Assembly: GCA_029582155.1 (NCBI GenBank)
Contig: CM055905.1
Span: 2,271,920 to 2,335,919, forward strand
DNA: 64,000 nucleotides
Source of the DNA: Panopea generosa
Taxonomy: Eukaryota; Mollusca; Bivalvia; Adapedonta; Hiatellidae
Direction: 5' to 3'
The position numbers and the translations under genes were made by a program. Below are positions 34,042-45,848 of the stretch, piece by piece. Below the pieces are notes generated by a model, which saw nothing but the letters and a program-made list of their open reading frames with translations, was not told the DNA's origin and made no database searches. Every line of letters starts with the position of its first letter. The stretch's first letter is position 1.

Positions 34042-35500
34042 TTAGGTGGAAGTATAGGTGCTAAAAGGACTTTCAACTTAACAACCTTGGAGGAGTCCGA
34101 TGAAACATCATCGGTTTCCATATCAAGGTATGAAAATTTATTATGCAACTGTACAGGGTCATCGGACTCTTCCAGTTGCCTCCCTGCACAAAATTTAGCA
34201 GTGGCCAGATTTACTTTTCCAGCCTTACGTGTAGATTTTGAACTCTTGGTGTCACCAGAGCTCGACAAAGTCGAGTCCTTGGCACCACCAGAGCTCGCAG
34301 AAGACTAGCTCTTGGTACCACCAAAGCTCGCAGAAGACGAGCTCTTGGTACCACCAAAGCTCGCAGAAGACGAGCTCTTGGTGCCACCAGAGCTCGATGT
34401 CTTTGGTGAATTCGGGACATTCCCCGAGTTCTCCGATTTTTGGTCAGATTTGTTAATTAATGTAAAAGATGGTTTATGTTTGATAATTGGTTAAAATGTA
34501 AGTGGTGAGGAAGTCTGTGTCTCTGAGGAGACTTTAGATGTACCAGGAATGGTGGCAATACAAGACGTTGGTTTTTCATTTAGCCACGTGATGTCGGTTT
34601 GAGTTTCCATACATCTTGTTGATTTTCTCTCAACGTATCTACTCACATCAGCATATGATTTCCCTGATGGAGTAGTTGGAGATTGGAGTTCAACAAGACG
34701 TCTGGCCTCCGGGACGAAATTTTGTTTTTCAATTTAACCTTTTAAATCTCACGTTCAAGTTTCCATTTTGGACAATCTCTCGAGAAAGCCCCGTGGTTCC
34801 CTTTGCAATTAATGCAAAAGGCGGGTTTTGTACATGACGAGAAGTCCGTGTGTCCTTGTTCGCCACATTGAGCACACAGAGCATCTCGTCTACATCTTTC
34901 TCGATGATGTCCAAACTGTTGACAGTTAAAACACCGATGCGGATTAGGAATAAAAAGGTAAACGGGTAAAGATATTTAACCGATCTTGACATTTGTTGGT
35001 ATATTTGGGTTATTGAAAGTAAGTATAAAGGTATTGGTCAGTTTCATATTGCCATCTTTCCTGGTATTAATCCTGGTCACCTCTGAAACTCCCTGCGGTT
35101 TCAAATTAACACTCATCTCCTCAACAGTACAGTGTTCCAGTTCCCTGGAACGAATGACTCCTTTGGAGGAGTTGAGTGTTATATGGGGACGGACTTCTAC
35201 AGGTGTATCTACGAATTTGTTCAAAGAAAGTAGATTGTAAGAATGACTTTATTTTTTACTTTCAACCAGAATTTTGTTTGATTTGAGTTTTTTACCTCTC
35301 GCGGTTCACCAGCAAAACTAAGTATTTGCTTGTGAATCGCAAACGGTAAAAGTTTCGTAACAGGTCTGGATTCATGTGTAGATGTAATTGTAATAAATCG
35401 TGGCCAGTTAATATTTGATATATCCTCATCTGATTCAATCCCGTTGAATCATGCAGAGCACGCTTGTGTAAAGACTGAGCAGGTACAGTTCGAGTAGTAG
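34020..35500 (-). pseudogene. Copy A ORF1 (CCHC nucleic-acid-binding protein)
   Basis: In pieces: 35460-35290 holds WPRFITITSTHESRPVTKLL in one frame. 35224-34976 holds VEVRPHITLNSSKGVIRSRE. About 34950-34750 holds CCHC knuckles (NPHRCFNCQQFGHH and CGEQGH), split over two frames. The Ser/Lys-rich end (SSSGDTKSSKSTRKAGK) runs down to 34020. A tandem duplication (about 34255-34400, unit GCTCGCAGAAGACGAGCTCT-like, ~39 bp) and a stop break the C-terminal half. At the ORF1/ORF2 junction TGA has become TGG, so ORF1 reads on into ORF2 space. Confidence 0.8.
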
Positions 35501-35530
35501 TTTTGTTTTGGTGTGTTTTTTTCAAGCCAT

Positions 35531-36780
35531 AATGAGTTTGTGTTTGGTTGGTTGTCCACGTTTCTCACCCGCAACGGAGTCCAACAAGGGGACACATGCT
35601 GTGAAATCCGACAGACATGATGCCAAGAATACGTGGACAATATACTCCAGCAAAGTAATACATCAGATCCCGCATACCACCCGATGGATGTAAATTCATA
35701 AGAACCGCACAAACATCCATTTAAAATGGCATACGTATAACCATATAGCATTTCACTTTACAAGATTAGCCCATAAGCCATGATAGTTTTCAAAGATTTG
35801 AGAGTAAGATTACTAATATATATATTCATGGAAAATAAATATAGACAAGTATATGAGAATGAAAAATTCAATGGGGATGAAATAATGGAGAAATGATGAT
35901 ACATGACAAAATATAATCCAAGAAATATATCTTAACTTTAAGCATGTCATATCTTGAAAACGTTATTTGTGTTAATTAAATGTTATAAAATTACTCTCTG
36001 TCTGCAGTGCAGATTCGATAGAAGACTATGTGTTGTTATTACAACACCTGCGGATGCTAATTTAAGACGTAGGCTGCCCTGGTGTTACCAGTTCTCGATA
36101 ACGGCCATCGTGAAAAATCAAAAGCCTACACAGGTCTTTGACGTAACCACATTACATGAATATATTCTTATCCAAATGCAAAACATTCCAAAATAACATT
36201 CGGACCACCTCGCCAATTATCCTAATTGAGCTGAAGCTGGCCCACCATTAATTTCACATAGACCGTAATATTAGCACTTTAGACTGGCTCGTACTCCAAA
36301 CTCCATGAGAATTTCCAGAATTCATATCAATTCAAGCAGAACACCAAAAAAGTTAAAAACATTGGCATTAACTGCTTCCAATTTCACAATATTGCTCAAA
36401 GCGAAAGTTGGTGTCCCTATTTCACATACAGGGGTCAAATCTATATAGGAAGCTGTAAGGTCCGTCCACTTGTCTACAAGTCTTGAGAAATATAAGCTTT
36501 TTTTTAAAATTTAGGCTAAAAGTTATCTCCTCTTCGATTGTTTTACATACTTGAAACATAAATCTATCAGAATAAAACAAAAACAAGTGAATAACTTGTA
36601 CTTTATGTTTTTACTTTGATGCTTATCTATTTGACCCATTTACTGTGCAACAGGCATTATATGTTTTGAATTTCTTATTATTTTCATTGATACCATAATC
36701 TTAGTAAAAATAGATTTAAACAATAGTTATTTACAAAGGATAGTAACAATTTTTTTTAAATTAAAGCATTATTTTTTTCG
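35531..36780. other. Flank of copy A, no gene
   Basis: 35531-35760 may be the 5' untranslated part of copy A. The 80-codon plus frame at 35954-36196 has no known motif. Nothing else is recognised. Confidence 0.35.
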
Positions 36781-39700
36781 TATATTTTCTTAATATATAT
36801 ATACCCAGGGCAATACCTAATTATTTGGATTATGGCATTTTAACATCATAAACATTACTATACACGCAACATTTTTCTTTTCTTTATAGTCAGAAAAGTG
36901 GCCGGTTCAGCCGGAACCTGGCCGGGTTTTAGTAGTACCCGATTTTTGTATTGCCGCGCATTTTATACAATCGTGAACATCGGGTCTTTCCGTATCCTCC
37001 GTATAATTGCGCAGCATAAAAGCCGAGATGATCGATTGATTTTATTCATTCCCACTAAATTCTCGCCTAGCAAGGACTCTTCTTCTTCAACCAGTATGGC
37101 GGAAAATGACAACACTGTAAGATTCAATATTCATTTTGTTTTCACCTCTCCTGAGCCAAAATTTGTTTTTATGAGACATTTGCATCATATATTTCTTGAA
37201 TAGTATGGGCGTAGTTGTAATGGGTTCGGGGACATGCTCCTCTGGGGGAAAAAACAGCTGGACTGCTGTAGGTTTGTTTTGACTATTTTTCTTTATATAT
37301 ATAATATTAACCTTGAATTCAGTTTTATAACCATATAAATTTAAGGTTTGTTCACTTCATTAAATGGAGAAATTATGTAGCATAGGTGGCAACTTTTATT
37401 CCTTTTTTTTTTTTTTTGGCATATTTATTTTTTCGATTTCACAGAAAAAATAATTATAAGTAACGTGCCTACACTGCCTATAGGAAGCTACACCACTGGC
37501 GTAAATTCTCGTGCTGTAAGCTACTCGACGGATATTGAATATCATAGTAGTTGATATATCATAATAGATCTACGTGTTTAGTAAGACGAATGATGTCGGA
37601 CACTAGTAACTGTGTTAGATTCAATATTTCTTTGTTTTCACCTTTCCTGAGCCAAAGTTTGTTTTTATGAGACATTTGCATCACATCGGGTCTTTTCGTA
37701 TCCTCCGTATAATTGCGTAGCATAAAAGCCGAGATGATCGATTGATTTTATACATTCCCTTAAAATTCTCGCCTAGCAAGGACTCTTCTTCTTCAACCAG
37801 TATGGCGGAAAATGACAACACTGTAAGATTCAATATTTATTTTGTTTTCACCTCTCCTGAGACAAAGTTTGTTTTTATGAGACATTTGCATCATAAATTT
37901 CTTGAATAGCATGGGTGTAGTTGTAATGGGTCCGGGGACATGCTCCTCCGGAGGGAAAAATCAGCTGGACTGCTGTATGTGTGTTTTTACTATATTTCTT
38001 TTTATATATAATATTAACCTTGAATTCACTGTTTTATAACCATATACATGTAAGGTTTGTTCACTTCATTAAAGGGAGAAATGATGTAGCATCAGTGGCA
38101 ACTTTTATTCCTTTTTTTATGCATATTTATTTTTTTGGATTTCGCAGAAAAAAATAACTGTAGGTACGTGCCTACACTGCCTATAGGAAGCTACACCACT
38201 GGCGTAAATTCTCGTGCTGTAAGCTACTCGACGGATATTAAATATAATAGTAGTTGATATATCATAATAGATCTACGTATTTAGCAAGACGAATGATGTC
38301 GGACACTAGTAACTGTGTAAGATTCAATATTTCTTTGTTTTCACCTCTCCTCAGCCAAAGTTTGTTTTTAAGAGACATTTACATCACATCGGGTCTTTCC
38401 GTATCCTCCGTATAATTGCGTAGCATAAAAGCCGAGATGATCGATTGATTTTATTCATTCCCTCCAAATTCTCGCCTAGCAAGGACTTCTTCAACCAGTA
38501 TGGCGGAAAATGACAACACTGTAAGATTCAATATTTATTTTGTTTTCACATCTTCTGAGCCAAAGTTTGTTTTTATGAGACATTTGCATCATAGATTTCT
38601 TGATAACCATACAAGAAAATATCGATGGAACCGATGGATGCTCCCCAAGTGAGTGTTTGACTCTGTACCGGCTACTTGGTTGAAAAATACCAAACTACAA
38701 AGCAGGAACAATATGTGGCTCTGCACTTCACAGAATTCATTCGCAAATCATTGACCCGGAACAAAATGACAATATGCGCAGATCCTATTTAGTTTTACAG
38801 AATTAATACCAGAAGTTGTAGCAAAATAGCGTCATGACGAAAATATGCACATCTGCACTTGGAAATGATGCATCCTAGCAAGTTTCACAGAATTCCAACA
38901 TGGGTTTGTAGAGAAATAGCGCGGACAATATTTTGGTCACAGACAGAATGAAAGGGCCACAACTCCGTGAAAAAACACCAAACCGGAACACATAGACGAT
39001 ATGCGCCTCTGCCATTGGTAATGATGCATCCTAGCAAGTTTCACAAAATTCCAACATGGGATTGTAGAGAAATAGCGCGGACAAGAATTTGGTCACAGAC
39101 TCTGTGCATCTGCACTTGATAATGATGCATCGTAGCAAGTTTTATAAAATTCCAACAAGAAGTTGTAGAGAAATAGCGCGGACAAGAATTTTGTCACAGA
39201 TTCAATCAAAGGGCCATAACTCCTTAAAGAATCATCGAACCGGTACACAAAGACAAAATACGCATCTGCACTTGGTAATGATGCAACGTAGCAAGTTTCA
39301 TAAAATTCCAACCAGAGGTTGTAGAGAAATAGCGCGGAGAAGAACTTGGGAACGCACGGACGAAGCGGCGACTATTTGGGGGAGCATAATAAATTTAAGG
39401 TTTGTTCACTTCATTAAAGGGAGAAATGATGTAGCATAGGTGGCAACTTTTATTCATTTTTTGGGGGTCATATTTATTTTTTCGATTTCGCAGAAAAAAT
39501 AATTGTAGGTACGTGCCTACACTGCCTATAGGAAGCTACACCAATGGCGTAAATTCTCGTGCTGTAAGCTACTCGACGGATATTGAATATCATAGTAGTT
39601 GATATATCATAATAGATCTACGTATTGAGCAAGACGAATGATGTCGAACACTAATAACTGTGTAAAATTCAACATTTCTTTGTTTTCACCTTTCCGGAGC

Positions 39701-39835
39701 CAAAGTTTGTTTTAATGAGACATTTGCATCACATTGGGTCTTTTCGTATTCTCTGTATGATTGCGTAGCATAAAAGCCGAGGTAATCAGATTGATTTTAT
39801 ACATTCCCTTCAAATTCTACACCTCGTGAGGACGA
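36781..39835 (+). repeat. ~705-bp tandem repeat array related to the Ty3-like leader
   Basis: The phrase ATCGGGTCTTTCCGTATCCT starts at about 36980, 37686 and 38390 and, diverged, at about 39735. Each unit contains GGCGGAAAATGACAACACTG, TGGGTCCGGGGACATGCTCC, AGGTACGTGCCTACACTGCC and GCTACTCGACGGATATT. A single unit also lies at 51241-51970 directly before a gag remnant, with the 5' part AATATACCCAGGGCAATAC seen at 36795 and 51616. I infer LTR or leader sequence that was tandemly amplified here without internal coding parts. The fourth unit is split by an insertion at 38621-39385. Confidence 0.75.
38621..39385 (+). mobile_element. Non-autonomous repeat (GAGCAT family), copy 1
   Basis: Begins CAAGAAAATATCGATGGAAC and ends TTTGGGGGAGCATAA. 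Inside, a ~130-bp segment with GATGCATCCTAGCAAGTTTC, TTGTAGAGAAATAGCGCGGA is repeated about four times. The copy at 47100-47480 has the same ends. It interrupts a unit of the 705-bp array; a neighbouring intact unit shows the uninterrupted ATAACCATATAAATTTAAGG. Confidence 0.75.
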
Positions 39836-40076
39836 CGTATAATGAATGAATGGTGTTTTACGGCACGTCGACACATAAATAGGTCATTTTGTTTGCGCAA
39901 AGATTAATGAATGTGATGACAAAAATAATTATATTAAAAAAATATGGTTAAAATTTATTAAAACTATTTACAAATAAATAAATTAAGTTATTTACAAATA
40001 AATAAATGAAAGCATCAATTAAATACAGGGAAATTAACGATATTCTAAACTATTTAACCCGTCAACGGGTTTTAAA

Positions 40077-41300
40077 CTAAAAATGTTTAAACAGTTTAAC
40101 CTCTTTTAAAAAAGCAAATACATTGGTTACATTAACTTTATCAAAACGCTCTTTCATACTATCGACACTGTAGAACTTCGCTCTCATTGGAGCAAAGTCA
40201 ACACAGTCGATAAGTATATGCTTAACAGTAAGCGGTGCAAAACAGGGCACAGACTCTGGAACAGCTTCACGCTTTAAAAGATATGAATGGGTACAGCGGG
40301 TATGCCCTATTCTGCACCGAGCTAAAATAACTTCTTCTCGACGAATAATCCTATTGCTAGGATGCCATTCGCCAAGTTTTGGTTTGATATAATGTAACTT
40401 ATTATGTATGGCAAGATCCCAAGAGGACTGCCATGAACTAAAAATATACTTATTTTTATTAGATTTAAAATCTGTAAAAGGTAGTTTAATATATGAAATA
40501 TTCAAGCTTAAGGCCGCTTTCGCAGCCTTATCATTTCCGCTAATTCCTGTATGACCAGGAAGCCAGCCGAGAACAATAGTATTTTCTTTACATAGAACAT
40601 TGTATTTATTTAAAAGTTGAAGAACAAGAGGATTATCATCTTTTATACCATTTATGGCTTGAAGAGATGAAAGTGAATCAGAAAATATTATAAACTGTTT
40701 TTTCACAGAACCATTAATATAATCCAATGCCAAATCAATGGCTTTGAGTTCAGCTGAAAAGATGGAGGCTCCGTTTGGTAATCGGCTCTTTGAGATGTGC
40801 TGTCATGTAACAGCATCTGCAGCCACGGTTTCTCCATCTTTAGAACCATCTGTATATATGTGACAATAATGATTGTAAGACGATTTGATTTCATTAAATT
40901 TGAACTTTGGAAGATAGTGGAGTCTGTTTCAGATTTTTTGTCTTTACAAAGTTCAAAAATGATTTTTGGCTTTTTCAAAGTCCATGGTGGTATTTGTGAG
41001 ACTTTCTACTTAGCAATTAAATTAAGATCAATATTGGCTTCGGTTAGTTTTGGTTTGATCCGGAGACCGAAAGTTCGAATAGCTTTAGGTTTTTTTTATC
41101 AAAGAGAGTTTCATAATTTGGGTCAAAAGTAAGATAAAAAGCAGAATAGATGGATTTGAATGAAGTTTAATTGCATATTGAAGAGCCAGTTTTTCACGTA
41201 TTAAATACAATGATGGTTCATTTGCCATAAAGACTGTCGGCAGGGGACGTACGAAAGGCACGAAGGACGAGTCGTAGTCCTTGGTTGTGTATAGGATCAA
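40077..41300 (-). pseudogene. Copy B RNase H and C-terminal domain
   Basis: Frame 40733-40077 has IFSDSLSSLQAINGI (RNase H, catalytic Asp) and WLPGHTGISGNDKAAKAA (last RNase H motif), then the CRIGHTRCTHSYLLKREAVP tail. 40978-40703 and 41300-41085 hold the preceding parts in shifted frames. At least three frame breaks. Confidence 0.85.
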
Positions 41301-41306
41301 GCATCG

Positions 41307-42086
41307 CTAAGTAAGACTTGCGTTTCGGACTTGAAACTGTCTATCATCTAAAAAGTTTAAAATAAATGTAGCTAAACGGCCACAAAGGCCCATATTATGA
41401 AGATCTTTCATAATGCCATACTTCCACGTGGTGTCGTAGGCTTTCTCCAAGTCAAAAATTACAGCGACTAAATGTTCTTTCTTTATGAAAGCCTCCCTAA
41501 CAAACGATTCAAATCTAACTAAATGGTCTGTAGTGCCCCTTTGGCGTCGGAATCCACTTTGATACTTAGTAATTAAGTTGTTGGATTCCAAGAACCAAAC
41601 GAGGTGACCATTAATCATACGTTCCATGGTTTTACAAACACAACTAGTCAAAGCAATTGGACGGTAATTAACTCGATCCGTGTCATCTTTCCCAGGTTTG
41701 GGTACCGGAATAACGATAGCTTCCCTCCAAGACTCGGGGAAGTTTCCAGTCACCCAAACAGAGTTAAATATATCAAATAGAATTAATAAAGATGATTCGG
41801 GTAAATGTTTTAAAAGTTGATAATGGATATTGTTAGGACCAGCTGATGTATCATGTGCCTTCTTTAAGGAATTTTTCAATTCACTCAAAGAGAACTTCTT
41901 ATTATATTTTTCAGCGTGATGTTTATGTTTTAAAAATTTTGGATTGCAATTAGTGGTAGATGAATTTTTTGAAAAAGTATCTGCCAATGTATTAACGATG
42001 TCTTTGGCAGATGTGGCAGTATGATTTTCAGTTTTTAAATGGTTAACGCAACCTGGAGTACCCTTACCGTTGATTTTTTGGACCAT
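41307..42086 (-). pseudogene. Copy B reverse transcriptase, N-terminal half
   Basis: Reads VIPVPKPGKDDTDRVNYRPI, SGFRRQRGTTDHL and AVIFDLEKAYDTTW, the RT fingers and motif A with its catalytic Asp (FDLEKAYD). Ends after LDDRQF at the deletion. Motif C is absent. Confidence 0.9.
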
Positions 42087-43165
42087 GTTCCACGCCTTCT
42101 TAAGGGAAGTACGAGAATTAAGCCTAGAGACGTAATCTCTCCAGGCTTTCTCTTACTCTCTTTAAGGGTACGTCTTGCTTTTGCACGAAACACTTTAAAA
42201 TTGTCTAAATTATGTTGTGTAGGTCGTAAATTAAATTGACTTAAAGCTTTTTTACGATCCTTGACTGCATTCTTGCAGTCATCACCATACCATGGTTTTT
42301 GAGGGCGTTTTGGATTTGTCGAGGTTTTTGGGATAGTTTTTTCTGCTATACTGTATAATATTGATGAAAACTGACCAGCATGGTCATCCGTATCGTTAAA
42401 TAAATCAGGCTTTAACTGTTCTTCGCAAAGAGATTGGAACATATGCCAATCTGCTTTGCGAAGTTTCCAGCGTTGATTTCTATCAAGAAGTAGATGTCCA
42501 ATATTTTCAAGAAATATTGGATAATGGTCACTCCCGCAAAGGTCATCACCAACACTCCATGAAAAGTCTAACAAAAGTGATGGCTCACAAACTGATAAAT
42601 CGATGGAAGTTTTTGATCCTGAAGCAGGATGTAAATATGTATGAGATTTATTATCATTATAAACACATAAGTTATTTTGATTTAATAAATATTCAACTTT
42701 AATACCTTTATCATTAATGTCTTTACAACCCCATATGTAATTGTGGGCATTAAAATCCCCCAAAAGCATAAAAGGTGATGGTAATTGTGCAATGAGTTTA
42801 TCGAGATTCTCGTATCAAGGATTGCACTTGGTGGTAAATATAAAGAGCAAATTGTAATATCTCTATGCATTGAAACACTAACTGCAACTGCTTGCAGATT
42901 AGTGTCCAATGCAATAGTACTGTGTGGGACGTTTCTATTTACAAGAATAGACATGGCACCAGTTGCTTTTTTCACCTGTATCACAAATTGTATTATATAA
43001 AGAATATTGTTTAAAAGTTGTTTTATCATTTGACTTCAAAAACGTTTCTTGAAGACAAAATGCAATGGGGTTATGTTCATTTAAAAGTAAACTTATCTCA
43101 TCATAATTTGGTTTTAAACCTCGACAATTCCATTGTATTATTTTATTTGAATTTGAATCGTTCAT
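42035..43165 (-). pseudogene. Copy B APE-type endonuclease
   Basis: From ATG 43165: KIIQWNCRGLKPNYDEISLL and CLQETFL (catalytic Asn and Glu blocks). After frameshifts near 42970 and 42800: MLLGDFNAHNYIWGC (catalytic Asp/Asn), then SDHYPIFL (catalytic His region). It nicks target DNA in target-primed reverse transcription. The start codon overlaps the ORF1 stop as ATGA. Confidence 0.9.
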
Positions 43166-43957
43166 TTAGGTGGAATAATAGGTGCCAAAGGGGCTTTAGT
43201 TTTTTCGACCTTGGTAGAATCCGATGGTGATTCATCGGTCTCCATATCAAGGTGTGAAAATGTGTTGTGCAACCGTACAGGGCCATTTGGCTCTTCAGGC
43301 TGCCTTCCCATGACACACAATTTGGCAGAGGCCAGTTTTATTTTTCCAGCCCTACGTGGCGAAACCGAACTCTTGGTATTCCCAGAGCTCGATGGTTTTG
43401 GGGAGTTCGGGACATTCCCCGAGCTCTCCGGTTTTGAGGAACTCGAGAAGTTCCCCGAGTTCTCCGGTTTTGAGGAACTCGGAACATTCCCCGAGTTCGT
43501 AGATTTCTGATCAGAAACAGATTTAATACTTTTATTGTTTTTAAGATTAGGTTTTGGTTGTATAAGAGGTTTTAATACCAATGTAGAGGTCTGAGTCTCA
43601 GATGAGACCTTGGAATTACCAGGCATAGAATTAGTATATGGCATTGGTTTATCATTTAACCAGGTGATATCAGTTTGTATCTCAATACACCTTGTTACTT
43701 TTTTCTCTACATTTCTACTCACTTCAGCATATGATTTGCCTGAAGGAGCAGATGGAGATTGTATGTTAACAAGGCGTCTTGCTTCTGGAAATGATATTTT
43801 TTTCTCCAACTTATTCCGTTGGACCTCGCGTTCAATTTTCCACTTTGTACATTCTCTAGAGAAAGCCCCGTGGCGACCGTTGTAATTAACGCAACAGGCG
43901 GGTTTAGTGCACGACGAGAAGTCTGTGTCCCGCTTCACCGCATCGGGCACACCGTGA
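43162..43957 (-). pseudogene. Copy B ORF1, 5'-truncated
   Basis: Holds the last part of the CCHC region (FSSCTKPACCVNYNGRHGAF with altered Cys spacing), then ARRLVNIQSPSAPSGKSYAE and a Ser/Pro/Asn-rich linker with three tandem SSSKPENSGN-like repeats (about 43380-43500). The frame stops at TGA 43164-43162. Upstream of 43957 the sequence is unrelated to copy A. Confidence 0.85.
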
Positions 43958-44190
43958 AAGGTAAAAAATATGTGATTTTTCATTAGCAAAATCAATTGTT
44001 CGACCTGTTTTTGAAGCCTAAACTTGTATACGATGTCTCGTAATCATCGGGAGTACGGTTTCTTTGAAAATCGTTTTTCTTCTGTTCAGGCATCGGGCGA
44101 TTGAGATTTAGAGCGCTGCCTCGCCTTCCAAATCGGCCTCTATCGTTGTTTTAATCCCGATTTCGACCCTTATACTTACTTGTAGGTTTA
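43958..44190 (-). repeat. Inverted partner of 46980-47060 / 47480-47700
   Basis: The reverse complement contains AGTAAGTATAAGGGTCGAAA, GAGGCCGATTTGGAAGGCGA, TTTTCAAAGAAACCGTACTC and AATGAAAAATCACATA. These occur in the same order on the plus strand near 46992-47060 and 47487-47610, where a 380-bp element separates the two halves. The coding-like quality of the second half (a 114-codon plus frame there) suggests a decayed element gene of unknown type. Confidence 0.7.
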
Positions 44191-44399
44191 CATATAACAT
44201 ATAAACGTTTAAAAAGTCTAAATTCTCCGACGATAAAAACATTGTAAAACGAAATACGCCAAAACGTGATCGGTACAGAGAGCGGGGAAGTGGTACAGAA
44301 TATGTCTATGGAATTAAGAACGAAACATTTCTATCGAGTTGTGTGCAACGAAACTGTCGACACGTTTTCTTTATTTATTATGTATTAGTCTATCCCATA

Positions 44400-45848
44400 T
44401 CCTGATATTTTCTGAATCAAGTCTATTACCCCTCGATTTTAAAGTAATTTCACAGAAATGTTCCTTGTGTGACCCTCTACCAAGTTCAAGCCATCTTGAT
44501 TCGTCAAAAAACAGTGCCGCCAGAGGGCGGGGAAAGTTTAATTAGTAAAAACTTAAAAAATCTTCTCGTCAGAAACTACTGGCTCGATTTCGAAATAATT
44601 TCATAGAAATGTTCCTTGGAGGACCCTTCACCAAGTTGGTTCAAACCGTAGTGATTCGTAAAAAAACATTGGGCCAGGGGGTGGGGTTAGTTTAATATAT
44701 AAGCTATAGTAAAAACTTAAAATATCTTCTTGTCCGAAACCCCCAGATCGATTTTATAACAATTTCGCAGAAATGTTCCTTGGGTGACCCTTTACCAAGT
44801 TTGTTCAAGCCGTTGTGATTTGTTAAAAAACATGACCGCCACAGTAAGGTGCTAGTTTACATACAGGCAGCTATAGTAAAAACTTCAAAAGCCTTCTTGT
44901 CAAAATCTACTGACCTGATTTCGATGTAATTTCACTTACATTTACCATGGGTGAACCTCTGCCAAGTTTGAACTCTTCTATGCATCTGTTACATCTTCAA
45001 AACAAATCAAAATTCTAACTACTCGTCCAATTCGTTTATCTGGAATTTTAAGTGTACACGTATTATATAATCTACTTAAGTTGGGTGACTCAAGTGAGCC
45101 ATCTTATTTTTTATCTATTCTGAAACCACACGGCCAATTAAACTGAAACTTCACATGGATGTTTCTATTGCATAGGAGACACTACAGAAGATTTTTTTTC
45201 GATCTGAAATGCAAGATGGCCGCCGTTACTAAAAATAGTCCAAAACTGAAAAATTCTTCTTCTCATGAACGGCGCAACAGATTTTCAAAAAAATTATGTA
45301 GTAAAATTGACCTACTTTAGTTTTGTTAAGATTTGTTTTTAACCCCGCCCCGAGGGTTCAATTAGGTGACACATGTCATTATAATATAACTATATTTTTT
45401 TTAAATGGAAATGCTTTTGCCTATATCTTCACAGAATCCTTGTTTGGTGAAGGAGGTTCCGATTTGTAAAAATGACTGGGTTCCACTGTCTTAAGGGGTC
45501 AGGTTTTCATTTTGTACCCATATGTACAAAAAAACTTCTTTTTTAAAATTTGAATCATTTCTGCTCATAACAAATTGTGGGTGATTGAAGTTCTGACAAA
45601 TTAAGGGGCTGGGTTGTATAAGGGTTCAGTGCAGGGGACTATATCTTTTTTTTACAGATGAATGGTATGGGAATTTAAAGTATTTCCTTTTCATACCAAA
45701 GCAATTAAGTTTTTGTTCAGTGTGGGGGTATTTATCCATAAGTTGTTAAGACGACCCCAAAAGAGGGTAAATATTGTGAAATTTCAAAAAGTGTTATGGC
45801 CACTATGAGTCAGTAGAGCGTCCTCAGGCTCTCTTGGGCCTCTTGTTA
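44400..45848 (-). mobile_element. Dispersed repeat (GAGGCCC family), inverted copy
   Basis: On the minus strand it starts AACAAGAGGCCCAAGAGAGC at 45848. Near the other end it has four ~150-bp direct repeats, each with TTTCACAGAAATGTTCCTTG and ACCAAGTTTGTTCAAGCC or variants (about 44450, 44605, 44765, 44935). The start matches the plus-strand element at 47855. No coding frame is recognisable. The end at 44400 is approximate. Confidence 0.6.

Larger units (their letters stand above)
32751..35530 (-). mobile_element. Non-LTR retrotransposon, copy A (two internal deletions)
   Basis: Minus-strand LINE with APE endonuclease, reverse transcriptase, RNase H and a CCHC ORF1 in the family. The 3' end is at 32751 with a TGAA/TTCA repeat tail. 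ORF1 is nearly complete. Deletion 1 joins the endonuclease N-terminus (NPIAFF) directly to RDKLALQYAIKLH from after the RT, near 33935, removing about 2.5 kb. Deletion 2 near 33545 joins the RNase H start (VTGQHTS) to DDNPL, removing its middle. An RNase H domain next to an APE endonuclease points to the I/Jockey superfamily, RNase H-bearing clades. Confidence 0.88.
39841..43957 (-). mobile_element. Non-LTR retrotransposon, copy B (RT core deleted)
   Basis: Same family and strand as copies A and C. 3' end near 39841; 5' truncation inside ORF1 near 43957. It keeps the last two thirds of ORF1, the endonuclease and the first half of the RT. Near 41300-41330 a deletion of about 0.6 kb joins LDDRQFQVR to the downstream connection region, removing the YxDD active-site block. 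RNase H and the C-terminus follow. Confidence 0.9.

Noticed and set aside
34211-34494. Plus and minus repetitive frames with SWYHQSSQKTS or LRALVVPRARL peptides
   Set aside because: Antisense or frame-shifted readings of the duplicated ORF1 linker of LINE copy A.
36898-37203. 101-codon plus frame in the 705-bp array as a host gene
   Set aside because: It lies in a tandem repeat unit and equivalent units lose the frame; better explained as leader or LTR sequence.
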